The notes beneath the pieces are model-generated. The model ran no database searches. It worked only from the letters and a program-made list of their open reading frames with translations, and had not been told where the DNA came from. DNA of 64,000 bases. Origin: Olsenella_K absiana. Its GTDB lineage: Bacteria; Actinomycetota; Coriobacteriia; Coriobacteriales; Atopobiaceae. Below are positions 1 through 9,900 of this stretch, piece after piece (the stretch's first letter is position 1; the number at the start of each line of letters is the position of its first letter). The stretch is from positions 28,308 to 92,307 of the forward strand of contig NZ_JAZGJQ010000009.1 of NCBI RefSeq assembly GCF_036408855.1, in the 5' to 3' direction. A program made the position numbers and the translations under genes.

Positions 1-1
1 C

Positions 2-1531
2 TGCCAGGTCTGCCTGGGCTCGGTCTCCCGCTGGCTCGCCGAGCGGACGCGCTCGCTCCTGGAGGAGCGCCACCGCGCCCGCGTGCTCGACGCAGCCTGC
101 AGCTGCGACCTGGGCCTCCACGCGACGCTGCACAGCGGCGAGTGGCTCAGCCGCATGTGGTCGGACGCGCGCGTGGTGGCCGAGGGGGTGGCCGACATCG
201 TCCCGGGCATCGCCGGGACGTCGGTCAGGCTCGTGGGCGCCATCTGCATGCTCGTGGCCATCGTGCCCGAGTCCGCCGTGCTGCTCGTCGGCGGCGGCGT
301 GGCGCTCGGCGCCATCGCGACCGCCTTCCGCAGCCGCATGAAGGGGCTGCACCGCGCGCAGCAGGAGGCGGCGGGGCGCGTGAGGTCCTTCTCGCTCGAC
401 TGCCTGCAGGGGCTGCTCGTGGTGCACACCTTCGTCCGCGAGGCGCTCGTGGGCGAGCGCGCCCGCGCGCTCATGCGGGACCACCGCGAGGCCCGCCTCC
501 GGCGCGCGGCGTTCTCGAACCTGTGCAACACGGGGTTCGCTGCTGCCATGGACGGCGCGTACGTGCTCGGCGTCTGCTACTGCGGCTGGCGCCTCCTGCA
601 GGGGACCATGGGCTACGGCACGCTGATGGTCGTGGCGCAGCTGGTGGCGCTCGTGCAGGGGCCCTTCGCCAACATCTCGGGCTACCTGCCGCGCTACTAT
701 GCGATGCTCGCCTCCGCCGAACGGCTCATGGAGGTCGAGTCCTGGCCCGACGCCTTCGGCGGCCCCGTGGCCGGCGCCGCGGAGGTGGCCGCGGCCTACG
801 GCCGGCTCTCCTCCGTCCGCCTCTCCGGCCTGAGCTTCTCGTACGGCGCGGCGTGCCGGCGTGCCCTGCCGGGCGAGAAGGACCCGGGGCATGCAGGCGC
901 CGCCGTAGGCCCGGGCGCCGCGGGCGCCCACGCCCTTCTCGCCTTCCCGGACCTGGAGGTGCGCCGCGGAGAGGCCGTGGCCCTCGTGGGGCGTTCCGGC
1001 TGCGGCAAGTCGACGCTGCTCAAGCTCCTCATGTGCATCTACCTGCCGGCCACGGGCACCCGCGAGCTCGTGTGGTGCGACGGCAGATCGCTCGCCTACG
1101 GGGCAAAGTGGCGCGGGCTCTTTGCGTACGTGCCGCAGGACGACGCGCTCATGGCGGGCATGGTGCGCGACGTGGTCTCCTTTGGCGAGGGTGCGGGCGC
1201 CGACGACGCGCGCGTCTGGGAGGCGCTCGAGGTGGCCTGCGCCGACGGGTTCGTGCGAGACCTGCCGCGGGGCCTGGACGCCGAGCTGGGCGAGCGCGGG
1301 GCCGGGCTCTCCGGGGGCCAGCAGCAGCGCCTGGCGATCGCGCGGGCGGTCTACTCGGGGCACCCCATCGTCGTGCTGGACGAGGCCACGAGCGCGCTCG
1401 ACCGCGCGACCGAGGGACGGGTGCTGCAGAACCTGCGCGCGCTCGGCGGCCGCACCATCGTGCTGGTGACGCACCGCAGGCAGGCCGCGGAGGCCTGCGA
1501 CAGGACCATAGAGCTGGGAGGATGCGAATGA
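2..1531 (+). CDS. ABC exporter, fused membrane and ATPase domains (5' end outside window)
   Basis: The reading frame is already open at the left edge, so the N-terminus is missing; the GTG at 83 is internal. The visible part has a transmembrane region (roughly the first 215 residues) and then a nucleotide-binding domain. Seen there: Walker A GRSGCGKSTL near base 990, Q-loop YVPQDD near 1128, signature LSGGQQQR near 1308, Walker B IVVLDEATSALD near 1368 and the switch His in LVTHR near 1464. This is the layout of type I ABC half-exporters that dimerise and pump peptides or lipids across the membrane. Its stop overlaps the next gene by 4 bases (ATGA), so the two are translationally coupled. Pairing with a nucleotidyltransferase-family gene and a nearby precursor-like peptide favours a peptide substrate, which is inference. 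The linker between the membrane and ATPase parts contains a Gly/Ala-rich insertion (about bases 860-940). Confidence 0.9.
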   Translation, partial: CQVCLGSVSRWLAERTRSLLEERHRARVLDAACSCDLGLHATLHSGEWLSRMWSDARVVAEGVADIVPGIAGTSVRLVGAICMLVAIVPESAVLLVGGGVALGAIATAFRSRMKGLHRAQQEAAGRVRSFSLDCLQGLLVVHTFVREALVGERARALMRDHREARLRRAAFSNLCNTGFAAAMDGAYVLGVCYCGWRLLQGTMGYGTLMVVAQLVALVQGPFANISGYLPRYYAMLASAERLMEVESWPDAFGGPVAGAAEVAAAYGRLSSVRLSGLSFSYGAACRRALPGEKDPGHAGAAVGPGAAGAHALLAFPDLEVRRGEAVALVGRSGCGKSTLLKLLMCIYLPATGTRELVWCDGRSLAYGAKWRGLFAYVPQDDALMAGMVRDVVSFGEGAGADDARVWEALEVACADGFVRDLPRGLDAELGERGAGLSGGQQQRLAIARAVYSGHPIVVLDEATSALDRATEGRVLQNLRALGGRTIVLVTHRRQAAEACDRTIELGGCE

Positions 1532-2676
1532 GGGAGACGGAGGCCCTTCTCCGCCTGATGGGCTTGGCGCTCAACGGGCGCGTGCCGGAGCCGGAGGAGC
1601 TGGCGGCGATGGACCAGCCCGCGGTGCTGGAGCTCGCGCGGGCGCATGGCGTCGGATCGCTCGCCGCCTCGGCCGCGATTGCCGTGCAGGGTGCGGACGA
1701 GGCCTGGAGGCGCGCCTACGACGGGGCGTGCTACCGTCAGGCCCTGATGGGCGTCGAGCGCGAGTCCGTCTGCGCGGGCCTCGCGGGGCTGGGAGTCGAC
1801 TACGTGCCGCTCAAGGGCATCGTCGTCGCGGGGCTCTACCCCGACCCGGCCACGCGCGAGATGGCCGACAACGACCTGCTCTTCAGATGCCCGGACGCGG
1901 TCACGCGCCGCGCCGTGCGCTGCCTCATGGAGGGGCTTGGCTACGAGGTGGACTGCTTCGAGCAGGGCAACGAGGACGTGTACCTCAAGCCGCCGGTCTG
2001 CAACATGGAGCTTCACGTGGGGCTGTTCCCCGAGTACACGTCGAGAAGGGCCGCGGAGGGCTTCGCCGACGTCTGGGACCGCGTGGTCCCGGCGAGCGGG
2101 CGCGAGTGGCAGCTTCTGCCCACGGACCAGTACGTCCTCGTCGTCGCCCACATGCACAAGCACTTCTCGCAGGGCGGCTGCGGCCTGCGAACGCTGGCGG
2201 ACCTCTACGTGCTCGACTGCCTTCCCGGGCAGTACCAGGACGCGATCGACCACGGGCGCGCCACGAGCGAGCTCGCGCGCATGGGGGCCGCCAGCTTCGA
2301 GTCCGACATGCGCTCGCTCGCGGAGAGGTTGCTCTCCCCCGGCGCGGACGTGGCGGCAGCCCTCGCGGCGCTGACGGGGCGGGAGGCGGCTGACCTGCGC
2401 TACCTTCTCGAATCAGGCACCTACGGGACGGAGCGGCACTTCTACGCCAACGCCACGAGAAGGGCCGGCGGCGGCACCGAGCAGGGCAGGCGCGCCCGCT
2501 ACCTGCTCTCGCGGCTGTTCCCCGCGCCGGGGCTCGTCCTCTCGCAGCACGCCGTCATCGACCGGCACCGCTGGCTGCTGCCGCTGTTCTACCCTTACAG
2601 GATCCTCCGCGGAGCCGTCGCAAAGCGCGAGAAGATCGCGCGCGAGCTCCGTTACGTCCTGCGCCCGGGCGACTAG
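1528..2676 (+). CDS. nucleotidyltransferase family protein (PF14907-like)
   Basis: 382 residues. The central block around LKGIVVAGLYPDP followed by EMADNDLLF resembles the uncharacterised nucleotidyltransferase family NTP_transf_5, where LKG...LYP...R.M.D.D.L marks the active-site region (Gly, then Asp-x-Asp metal ligands). The family is common beside ABC exporters, PqqD-like proteins and S24/S26 peptidases in peptide natural-product loci, but its reaction is not established. I chose ATG 1528, which overlaps the exporter's TGA and has a GGGAGG at about 1516-1521; ATG 1522 in the same frame is possible. The long open frame running back to 142 is a high-GC artefact antiparallel in phase to the exporter. 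C-terminal half is rich in Arg/Leu helices without clear motifs. Confidence 0.75.
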   Translation: MRETEALLRLMGLALNGRVPEPEELAAMDQPAVLELARAHGVGSLAASAAIAVQGADEAWRRAYDGACYRQALMGVERESVCAGLAGLGVDYVPLKGIVVAGLYPDPATREMADNDLLFRCPDAVTRRAVRCLMEGLGYEVDCFEQGNEDVYLKPPVCNMELHVGLFPEYTSRRAAEGFADVWDRVVPASGREWQLLPTDQYVLVVAHMHKHFSQGGCGLRTLADLYVLDCLPGQYQDAIDHGRATSELARMGAASFESDMRSLAERLLSPGADVAAALAALTGREAADLRYLLESGTYGTERHFYANATRRAGGGTEQGRRARYLLSRLFPAPGLVLSQHAVIDRHRWLLPLFYPYRILRGAVAKREKIARELRYVLRPGD

Positions 2677-2767
2677 GCGCGGGCGCAGGACCGGGCGATC
2701 GCTGAAAGGCGCGAGCGCATAAAGGGGCAGGAGCGGCACTTGGGGCTCCCGCGAAGGGGTGCGGGCG

Positions 2768-2923
2768 CTAGCCGATGTCGCCGGGGTCGATGGTGCCGCT
2801 GGGGTTGGGGTCGATGAGGACGCTCGTGTCGATGCACTGGGCGCTCGCCTCGACGCGCACGACCTCCGCACGCGGCGCCTCGTATGCCTCGTGGACCTCT
2901 ACCGGCGATGTCTCCGATTCCAT
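2768..2923 (-). CDS. 51-residue precursor-like peptide
   Basis: A short ORF on the minus strand, convergent with the nucleotidyltransferase gene. It starts at ATG 2923-2921 with an AGGGGAG ribosome site about 7 bases upstream and stops with TAG at 2768-2770. The N-terminal half is acidic and contains YEAPRAEVVRVE, the Tyr-x-x-Pro ... Val-Val-x-Val pattern common in short leader-type peptides; the C-terminal half has one Cys (residue 30) and ends in a Pro/Gly/Asp-rich tail (DPNPSGTIDPGDIG). Together with the exporter and nucleotidyltransferase genes this suggests a small secreted or modified peptide. I cannot name a class: no modification enzyme is visible in the window beside it, though one could lie left of base 1. 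Confidence 0.55.
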   Translation of the reverse strand: MESETSPVEVHEAYEAPRAEVVRVEASAQCIDTSVLIDPNPSGTIDPGDIG

Positions 2924-3138
2924 GCTCTTCTCCCCTCTTATGGGCGCTTGGACGCCAGGACTGCCTGAGGACCCCCCGAGGACTGAATGAGGGTTGCCTG
3001 AAGACTGCCTGACACACGTGCGTGCCCTCCCGCGCGCCCCCTTGGGCTGGCGGGTGTCGTCTAAGCACTGATGATTCTAGCCGTTCGCCCAGACTCGGCG
3101 TCTCGCGGAGGTTTCGCGACGGAGTCGCTCCCAAAAAC

Positions 3139-3216
3139 TACGCACGGCTGAGTTCCGGACCCCTTATGGATCCCTCAATCCTGGGGTTTTGGCAAATGCC
3201 AGTTCAGCCGTGCGTA
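3139..3216. repeat. long imperfect hairpin with 13-bp perfect arms
   Basis: TACGCACGGCTGA at 3139-3151 is repeated inverted at 3204-3216. Inside lies a second pairing (ACCCC near 3159 with GGGGT near 3183). It lies in the 2924-3337 intergenic stretch, which holds no gene I can support. It could be a repetitive extragenic or miniature mobile element, or a terminator without a U-tract. Confidence 0.6.
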
Positions 3217-3337
3217 ACTCGCGCGCGATAAGGATGACGGGCTCACGCCGACGGCTCGTAATGGCGGGCTCGCGAGCCGCGTCTCGCGCGTCACGTCGCA
3301 GGGAAGGCTAGCGCGTGGGACCCCAATCCGGCTTGCC

Positions 3338-3646
3338 CTACGCCAGCAGCAGCTCCAGCACGAAGACCACTCCGCAGCAGCCTGCGGCGACCTGCGGAAG
3401 GCTCGCGCCCATCCAGGCGGCGGCGATCCCCACGGCGAGCGCGGCGGCGCCGGCCAGGGGCGAGTCCGTCGCGGTGAGGATGGCCGGGAAGGTCATCACA
3501 GCGAGCGTGACGTACGGCACATAGAAGAGGAACGACCTCAGGAAGCGGTTGGAGATGGGGTGGCGGATGAGCGTGAGCGGCAAGATCCTGGTGCCGAGGG
3601 TGACCGCCGACATTACCGCGAGGTAGGCGAGGACGCTAGGCCGCAC
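3338..3646 (-). CDS. azlD: AzlD-family branched-chain amino-acid exporter subunit
   Basis: 102 residues, nearly all hydrophobic, with about four predicted membrane segments; contains the AzlD-type TLGTRILPLTLIRHP...SFLFYVPYVTLAVMTFPAIL core. AzlD is the small partner of AzlC; the pair exports branched-chain amino acids or analogues such as azaleucine. I start at GTG 3646 because it overlaps the end of azlC and gives the usual length (about 100 residues); the frame upstream of it is an Arg-rich shadow of azlC. Confidence 0.85.
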   Translation of the reverse strand: MRPSVLAYLAVMSAVTLGTRILPLTLIRHPISNRFLRSFLFYVPYVTLAVMTFPAILTATDSPLAGAAALAVGIAAAWMGASLPQVAAGCCGVVFVLELLLA

Positions 3647-4547
3647 GGCGCACCTCCCGCCTCGGGGCTGTGGGGGCAGCCGCGTCGGCCTCGGTCGGGG
3701 CGCCGGGGCCGCATGCGTCGGCCGCGGCTGCGACGCCAGCGCCCTCCTCCTCGCCCACCGGCGCGAGCGCGGCTGCGAGCGCGGAGAGCGCCACCGTGAG
3801 GACGATCGTGCGCGTGCCCTCCGAGACGCCCGAGAGCGGCGGCGCCCAGGCGACAAGCGCACTGGTCGCGAACCCGCCGAGCACCACCGCGGCCACGGCG
3901 CGGTTCTTGCGCGCGGGCGGCACGATGATCGCGAGGAACATGCCGAAGAGCGCGACGGAGAGGGCGCTCACCACCCGCTCCGGCAGGACGCTGCCGGCGA
4001 TGACCCCGAGGGCGCCGCCGAACGCCCAACCAGGCAGCGCCACCGACATGGCGCCGTAGCTGTAGTACGGGTCGACCTGCCCCGGGCGGCCGATAGCGAT
4101 GCCGAAGAGCTCGTCGGTGAGGTCGAAGCCGACGAGGACGCGGTGGAGAAGCGGCGTCCCCGGCGCGAAGCGCTGCGCCATGGAGCAGCCCATGAGGAGG
4201 TAGCGGGCGTTTGCGACGAGCATGACCACGGCCATCTCGAGCAACGAGCCACCGGCCCCGATCACGGCGAAGCCGGCGAACTCGCCCGCCGACGCGTTGT
4301 TGAGCAGGCTCGCGAAGAAGCATTGGACGGCGTCGAGCCCCACCTTGCGGGCGGCGATGCCGAGAGAGAAGGACACGGCGAGGTAGCCGAGGGCGATGGG
4401 TATGCCGTCGCGCAGCCCCTCGCGCAGGCTGCCGCCGTGTCGGGCGGCGATCCCGTGGAGCAGAGCGAGGGTCCCGCGGAGGTGGGCGCACCCCTCTCCG
4501 CCCGCGAGCGTGCCTGCAGAAAGCGTCCCGCCCTCAGAGGTCCCCAT
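3636..4547 (-). CDS. azlC: AzlC-family branched-chain amino-acid exporter, large subunit
   Basis: 303 residues. The family core is plain: LRDGIPIALGYLAVSFSLGI, then LLNNASAGEFAGF, ANARYLLMG and DELFGIA; several membrane helices follow. Works with AzlD, which overlaps its 3' end. The start at 4547 (MGTSEGG) leaves a 38-residue polar N-terminus before the first AzlC motif; a GTG 2-3 codons upstream is also possible. The C-terminal tail (about 40 residues after the last helix) is Ala/Glu-rich and low complexity. Divergently placed LysR-type gene at 4726 is the likely regulator. Confidence 0.85.
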   Translation of the reverse strand: MGTSEGGTLSAGTLAGGEGCAHLRGTLALLHGIAARHGGSLREGLRDGIPIALGYLAVSFSLGIAARKVGLDAVQCFFASLLNNASAGEFAGFAVIGAGGSLLEMAVVMLVANARYLLMGCSMAQRFAPGTPLLHRVLVGFDLTDELFGIAIGRPGQVDPYYSYGAMSVALPGWAFGGALGVIAGSVLPERVVSALSVALFGMFLAIIVPPARKNRAVAAVVLGGFATSALVAWAPPLSGVSEGTRTIVLTVALSALAAALAPVGEEEGAGVAAAADACGPGAPTEADAAAPTAPRREVRRAA

Positions 4548-4607
4548 CTCGACCACCGCCCGTCTCCGTGCGTCTTTCCCGTCGTGCCCATTAAGCAACA
4601 GATGCGA

Positions 4608-4656
4608 GCATAAGTAAAACGAATGATTCTTATCGGTTGTGTAGATATACTTATGC
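4608..4656. promoter_or_regulatory. candidate operator between azlC and the LysR gene
   Basis: GCATAAGTA at 4608-4616 and its exact inverse TACTTATGC at 4648-4656, 31 bases apart, in the only AT-rich stretch of the divergent intergenic region (4548-4725). Spaced dyads of this kind are what LysR-type regulators bind. No promoter boxes were assigned with confidence. Confidence 0.45.
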
Positions 4657-4725
4657 AAAGCAGGGGCGCGGGCGTCGGGTCGGGCGCACGAGAGCTGGGG
4701 CGTCCGCGACGGAGGGAGAAGACCA

Positions 4726-5727
4726 ATGGCGAGAAGGACGACCGGCCGTGACGGGGGGCGGGCGGTGACGCGGGAGCCCGGCGCCCCGGGGGAGCTCGAG
4801 GCGGCGGCGCCCGGATCGCCCATCACGGCTGCGGTGAGCCCGCACGCCTCCCCCGCTCGCCTCTCTCGCTACGCTATCTTCGTCGAGGTGGTCGAGGAGG
4901 GCAGCTTCACCAAGGTCGCCGAGAGGATCGGCTACACGCAGAGCGCCGTCTCGCAGACCGTCAAGGCGCTCGAGAGGGAGCTGGGCTGCACGCTCGTCGA
5001 GCGCGGCCGCGACGGCGTCTCGCTCACCAAGGACGGCCGGCAGTTCATGCCCTACCTGCAGGCCGTCGCGCGCGACGAGCGCGCCCTGGCCGAGAAGCGC
5101 CGCGAGGTCTTGGGCCTTGGCAGCGCGACGATCACCATCGGCACCTTCACCAGCGTGAGCAGGAACCTCCTGCCACGCCCCATGCGCGAGTTCCGCAGGC
5201 TCTACCCCTCGGTGCGCTTCAACCTCAGGCAGAGCGAGTACACCTCCATCGCGGAGTGGGTGCGCACCGGCGCGTGCGACCTGGGCTTCACCAACCTCAC
5301 GGACGCGGAGTCGGCCGGCCTCGAGTACCGCCCCCTCGGCACCGACCGCATGATGGCCGTGGTGCCGCGCGCAAACCCGCTGGCAGAGAAGGACGTGCTC
5401 TCCCTCGCGGACCTCGCCGAGCAGCCGTTCATCCTTCTGGACGAGGGCCGCGAGTCGGTCACCCTGCACGCCTTCGCGCAGGCGGGCCTCTCTCCGCACG
5501 TGTGCTACGAGGTCACGGACGACTACTCGATCCTGGCGATGGTGCGCCAGGGCCTGGGCGTCACGATTCTGTATGAGATGATGCTTGTGGGCTTCGAGGC
5601 CGGCGTGGAGGTGCGCCCCATCCTGGAGGAGCCCCGTCGGACGATAACGCTGGGATGGCGCGACTCCGCGACGCTGCCGCTCGCGGCACGGCGCTTCTCG
5701 GAGTACCTCGTCCGGGAGCTGGGATAG
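4726..5727 (+). CDS. LysR-type transcriptional regulator
   Basis: 333 residues. Winged helix-turn-helix around residues 47-105 (RYAIFVEVVEEGSFTKVAE, then TQSAVSQTVKALEREL), followed by the periplasmic-binding-protein-like effector domain. ATG 4726 has a good GGAGG site about 8 bases upstream, but it gives an unusual 45-residue N-terminal extension rich in Gly, Pro and Ala before the HTH; a GTG at 4834 would give the normal length. Divergent from azlCD with a shared dyad between them, so likely their regulator, with an amino acid as possible effector (inference). Confidence 0.9.
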   Translation: MARRTTGRDGGRAVTREPGAPGELEAAAPGSPITAAVSPHASPARLSRYAIFVEVVEEGSFTKVAERIGYTQSAVSQTVKALERELGCTLVERGRDGVSLTKDGRQFMPYLQAVARDERALAEKRREVLGLGSATITIGTFTSVSRNLLPRPMREFRRLYPSVRFNLRQSEYTSIAEWVRTGACDLGFTNLTDAESAGLEYRPLGTDRMMAVVPRANPLAEKDVLSLADLAEQPFILLDEGRESVTLHAFAQAGLSPHVCYEVTDDYSILAMVRQGLGVTILYEMMLVGFEAGVEVRPILEEPRRTITLGWRDSATLPLAARRFSEYLVRELG

Positions 5728-5745
5728 CCGCCCCGACGCGCCCGC

Positions 5746-6819
5746 TCAGCTCCTCCTGCCCCTCCTGTCGAAGCCGGTCCGCTCGTAGTAGCGGCGCTTG
5801 TCCTCGTACATCTGCCTCTCGGCCAGCTTGACCAGCTCGTCGACGTCGATGCCCGGCGCCTTCGCGGTGGAGACGCCAAGGGAGACGTGGCAGTGCGCCG
5901 CCTCGGTCTCGGCTCGCACCGCGGCCACCTTCGCCGTCACGGCGGCCGCGTCGAGGTCCCGGCAGAACGACACGAACTCGTCCCCTCCGATTCGGTAGGT
6001 GTCGTCGCCGCCGAACGCCGAGCTCAGCATGGCTGCGACGCACTTCAGACGCTCGTCTCCCACGGAGTGCCCGCTCTCCTCGTTGAGCTCGTGGAGGCCG
6101 TTCAGGTCGGCGAACACGCAGGTCAGGGAGAGCTTGCAGCTCGATCCCAGGCCGGCGAGCGCCCTCTCGTAGGAGTTTCGGTTCCTGACCCCCGTCAGGA
6201 GGTCGATCCAGCTGAGCTCGGAGAGCCTGGCCTGGGCGTACTCGTGCTTGAGCTTCACGTTGAGCAGATAGGAGTTGATGCCTACGCTCACCGCGGAGAA
6301 GAGGCAGGAGTTGGTGACGTCGTCCACGACGAAGCGAGGGCTGTCGAATGCGAGCGCCATGCAGACGAAGAACAGGGTGTGGATGCCGATGCAGGTGACG
6401 AGCCGCCTTCGCCTGTCCATGAAGAGGAGGGGCGAGGCGAGGACGAAGGCGGGGAAGGAGGCGGCCATCTGGTCGGAGTTGAAGAGCGTCCCCAGTATCG
6501 TGGAGTAGAGGAGGAGGCCGCTGATCGTTACGTAGGTCAGGACGCTGACTGCCCGCTCGTCCCCATCGTCGACCTTGGAGGCGATCGCGTACATCGCGAT
6601 GGAGCACCCCAGCGAGACGACGTAGAGGGGCAGGGCGTTGCTCATCTTGCTGCTGAAGTTCGAGATGAGGATGCAGATGAGCATCATCAGCGAGAAGGCG
6701 ACGGAGACCACCCTGACGCTCCGGCGGTTCGCCTTCGTCACCGACGGAAGAATCTGGCGCCACTGCTCGTCGGACGTCATACTCCATGCCTCGTGCCGGC
6801 CGTTCCTTGCGGAAGCCAT
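5746..6819 (-). CDS. membrane diguanylate cyclase (GGDEF)
   Basis: 357 residues. About six membrane segments occupy residues 35-190, then a GGDEF domain with LLTGVRNRNSYERAL at its start and an intact RIGGDEF near residues 275-281. This family makes cyclic di-GMP from two GTP at the membrane. No RxxD inhibitory site five residues before GGDEF was evident. Start at ATG 6819 follows a CCAGGA; ATG 6780 is an alternative. It is the first of three cyclic-di-GMP genes that bracket the adhesin locus. Confidence 0.9.
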   Translation of the reverse strand: MASARNGRHEAWSMTSDEQWRQILPSVTKANRRSVRVVSVAFSLMMLICILISNFSSKMSNALPLYVVSLGCSIAMYAIASKVDDGDERAVSVLTYVTISGLLLYSTILGTLFNSDQMAASFPAFVLASPLLFMDRRRRLVTCIGIHTLFFVCMALAFDSPRFVVDDVTNSCLFSAVSVGINSYLLNVKLKHEYAQARLSELSWIDLLTGVRNRNSYERALAGLGSSCKLSLTCVFADLNGLHELNEESGHSVGDERLKCVAAMLSSAFGGDDTYRIGGDEFVSFCRDLDAAAVTAKVAAVRAETEAAHCHVSLGVSTAKAPGIDVDELVKLAERQMYEDKRRYYERTGFDRRGRRS

Positions 6820-6921
6820 GTCCTGGATAACCCCCTTCCCGCACGTCCCTCCGACTCGCGCGGCGGCCGCTTGTCGGCCGTGCGCTTCCGCGGACGGGGC
6901 GCGACGTCGTCGTTTAGGTAC

Positions 6922-9900
6922 CTACCGCCGGTCCTTCTCGCCCCGCGTGTCCGGCCCAGTCGCCTTGCGCTCCGCTGCGTCGCTTCGCTCCCCGACGGGC
7001 GCGAAGAGGGAGACGAGCTCCCGGATCCTCCCCGTGTTGTCCTTCATGGGTAGCACCACCTCGCGGAGAAGGACGTCTCCGCCGGTCTTGGTGTGGGCGC
7101 GCAGCTGCGCGTTCGAGGGCCTACCGGTCGCAAGCGCTATGGCGGTCGGCGTGCGGCTCTCCGGGACCTCGTCGCCGTCGGCGTCGACGCAGCCGAGGGG
7201 CAGGTCCGCGCACCTGCACCCGAGGAGCTCCTCGGAGGGGACCCCAAGGAGCCGCTCGGCCTCGTGGTTCCAGTACAGGACGGTATGGTCCGGTCCAAGG
7301 ACCGAGCAACCCAAGGGCGCCGAGTCGAGAAGGGCGCGGAAGCCCCGCTCTGCCCCCCGGGACATCTTCCCCGCGTCGGTGGCGCCCGACAGGTCGCCCG
7401 CCACCAGCGAGCGGTTGAGCTTCTTCACGAAGTCGTCCAGGGCCTCCGCGTAGATGACGCGCACGTCGGCGAAGATGGTGAGGTCGTAGGCCCCGACCCT
7501 GTGGATCGACTCCACGGCCCTGCGGACCTTCTCCCCGAGCTCCAGGATCTCTGCACGCGAGCGGTACTTGCCGAGGATGGCGAAGCACCCCGTGGAGAGG
7601 CGTGCTACGCTGCCGCGGTTGCCGACGAGCTCGAGGATGGCGGAGCTGCAGGCCGAGTCCAGGAGCGAGGCCGCCTCCGGCCCGCACTCCTTGGCGATGC
7701 GGGGAAACTCGGGCAGCTTCACCCTCACCATGCCGAAGGGGCTGCGGTTGAGCTCGTAGTCGATCTCGTAGGACAGGAAGTCGTCCATGAACCTGCCCGT
7801 CTCGCAGACGCCGCCGGCCTCCGTCCCGCGAGGGTCCGGACGCCGTTCGGCGGCGGGGTCCTCGCGGAAGTAGCCCATGAGGCCGGCGATCCGCCCGTCG
7901 CGGTAGATGGGCCACTTCGTCGCCAGGATCGCGTGGCTGGCGCCCTTTGCGATGCACTTGCCGGGCACGTCGCGGGACATGCGCCCATGCCTGAGGACCT
8001 CGAGCTCCGCGTCCCGGTAGCCCTGCTCGATCGGGTGCCACCTGAGGTCGTCGTCCGTCTTGCCGAGCAGGTCGTGGACGGAGTCGAGGCCATAGTAGTC
8101 GAGGAAGGACCTGCTCGCCCCGCAGAACCTGCGGTCCTTGTCCTTCCAGAAGAGCTTCAGGGGCGTGTGCGCCATGAGGCTGTCCCAGAGGATGCCCCCC
8201 GTGCCCTCGTCCCTGCTGAACTGCGCGGCGACGGCGTTGTCGTTGGCGCTCGAGAGCTCGCGCTCGAGGTCCTGGATGTCGAGCGGGCGGATGCCGTAGA
8301 GGGCCTGGGTCCCGTCGGAGCCCTGGAGCAGGACCAGCATGTGCTCCATCCACCTAAAGCCGCCGTCCCTGTCCATTGTGCGGAAGATGCTGCGCAGCAC
8401 CCCGCCTCGCACCTCAGCGAGCCTGCCCTCGAGCGTGTCGGGGTCGAGGAAGGTGCGGTAGCGGGCCTCGTCCACGTCCAGGACCTTCGGCAGCAGGTCG
8501 TTGTAGCTGCCGTCCGCGCCCCGCAGAGGCACGAAGTCCTTGTCGAGCCCGCCCGACAGGTTGTTGCCGTACCTGAGGCTGCGGATGGTCTGGCGCTTGA
8601 GGTCGAGGCTGAAGACGTTGCGGTAGAACTCGAGGATGCTCGTCGTCGACTTTGCCAGGCTTGTTATCTCGGCGAAGCGCTCGGTGACGTCGAAGTACTT
8701 CGCTACGATGAGGCTGTGGCCCTCCATGTGGGCGAGGGAGCGGAAGCGGAAGAGCATCTCCTTGCCGGAGAAGGTGATGGCCTGCTCCCCCGCCTTCCCC
8801 GTGCGGTCGGCGTAGCTCATGGCGTAGTCGAGCGCGTTGTTGGACGACCTGTTCCAATCGTTGACCGCGTCCTCGAACTGCTGGGCGTCCTCTAGCCCGT
8901 AGTGGATGAACATCTGGCGGGCGGCGGCGTTCGTCTGGAGGATGCGGAAGTGGCTCCGGTGGAAGTCGTAGAGGACGAGGGGTGCGTCCGTGAGGAAGTC
9001 GACGTCCGCGGCGGCCTCGTAGTAGGCCCTGTGCTGCGCGTCCTCGACGACGAAGCCGCGCTCCTGGTTGCGCTCGAGGGTCTCCTCGAAGGGCAGGGGC
9101 CTCCCGAAGTGGTACCCCTGCATCATCGAGCAGCCCGCCATGCTGAGGAAGTCCGCCTGCTCCGGCGTCTCGACCCCCTCGGCGAGGGTGCGGACGCCGA
9201 TCTTCTTGCCCATCGAGATCACCGACGAGATGATCGCCCGGGACCTCGGCGTGTCGTTGCGCAGGAACGCCATGTCGAGCTTCAGGACGTCGAAGTCGTA
9301 CTCCTTGAGGAGGTTGAGCGAGCTGTAGCCGCTGCCGAAGTCGTCCATCCAGACCTCGTAGCCTGCCTTCCTGAAGCGGGCCAGCGTCTCGACAATCTCG
9401 CCCTCCTCAGAGGCGAAGGCGCTCTCCGTGGCCTCGATGTGCAGCGTGCGACGGGGTATGTCGTGCTCCTCGACCAGTGACTCCACCTCCGAGAAGACGT
9501 CGCAGCAGGAGAAGTCGACCCGCGAGATGTTCACTGAGACCGGAATCTCCGGCAGCCCCTGCCGGCTCCGGTCGGCGATCATCGTGACGACCTGCCTGAT
9601 GACGCAGAGGTCGAGCACCCATATCAGGCGGGAGTCCTCGAGGGGCTCGACGAACGAGGAGGGCTGCAGGAGACCCCTCGTGGGGTCGTCCCAGCGAGCC
9701 AACGCCTCCATGCCGCAGATCTCGCCGGAGACGGAGCCGATAATCGGCTGGTAGTAGACGTGGATCCAGCCGTTCCTGACGGCGCCCTCCACGTTGGAGA
9801 CGACGTACTCGGAGACCTCGAGGTCCCTTCCCATCTCGTCCGTGTAGAGGGAGAGCGGGCCGCGCGGACGCCGCTTGCCCACGTCGCAGGCGATCTTCGC

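Noticed and set aside
142..1527. Arg/Gly-rich ORF in another frame over the ABC exporter
   Set aside because: Typical GC-rich shadow; only its part after 1528 is a real gene.
7093..8895. 600-codon plus-strand ORF antisense to the EAL protein, and similar long antisense ORFs at 9760, 10649, 26704 and 29960
   Set aside because: Low-complexity Val/Glu/Arg/Asp composition from reading high-GC codons backwards; the opposite strand carries clear domain motifs.
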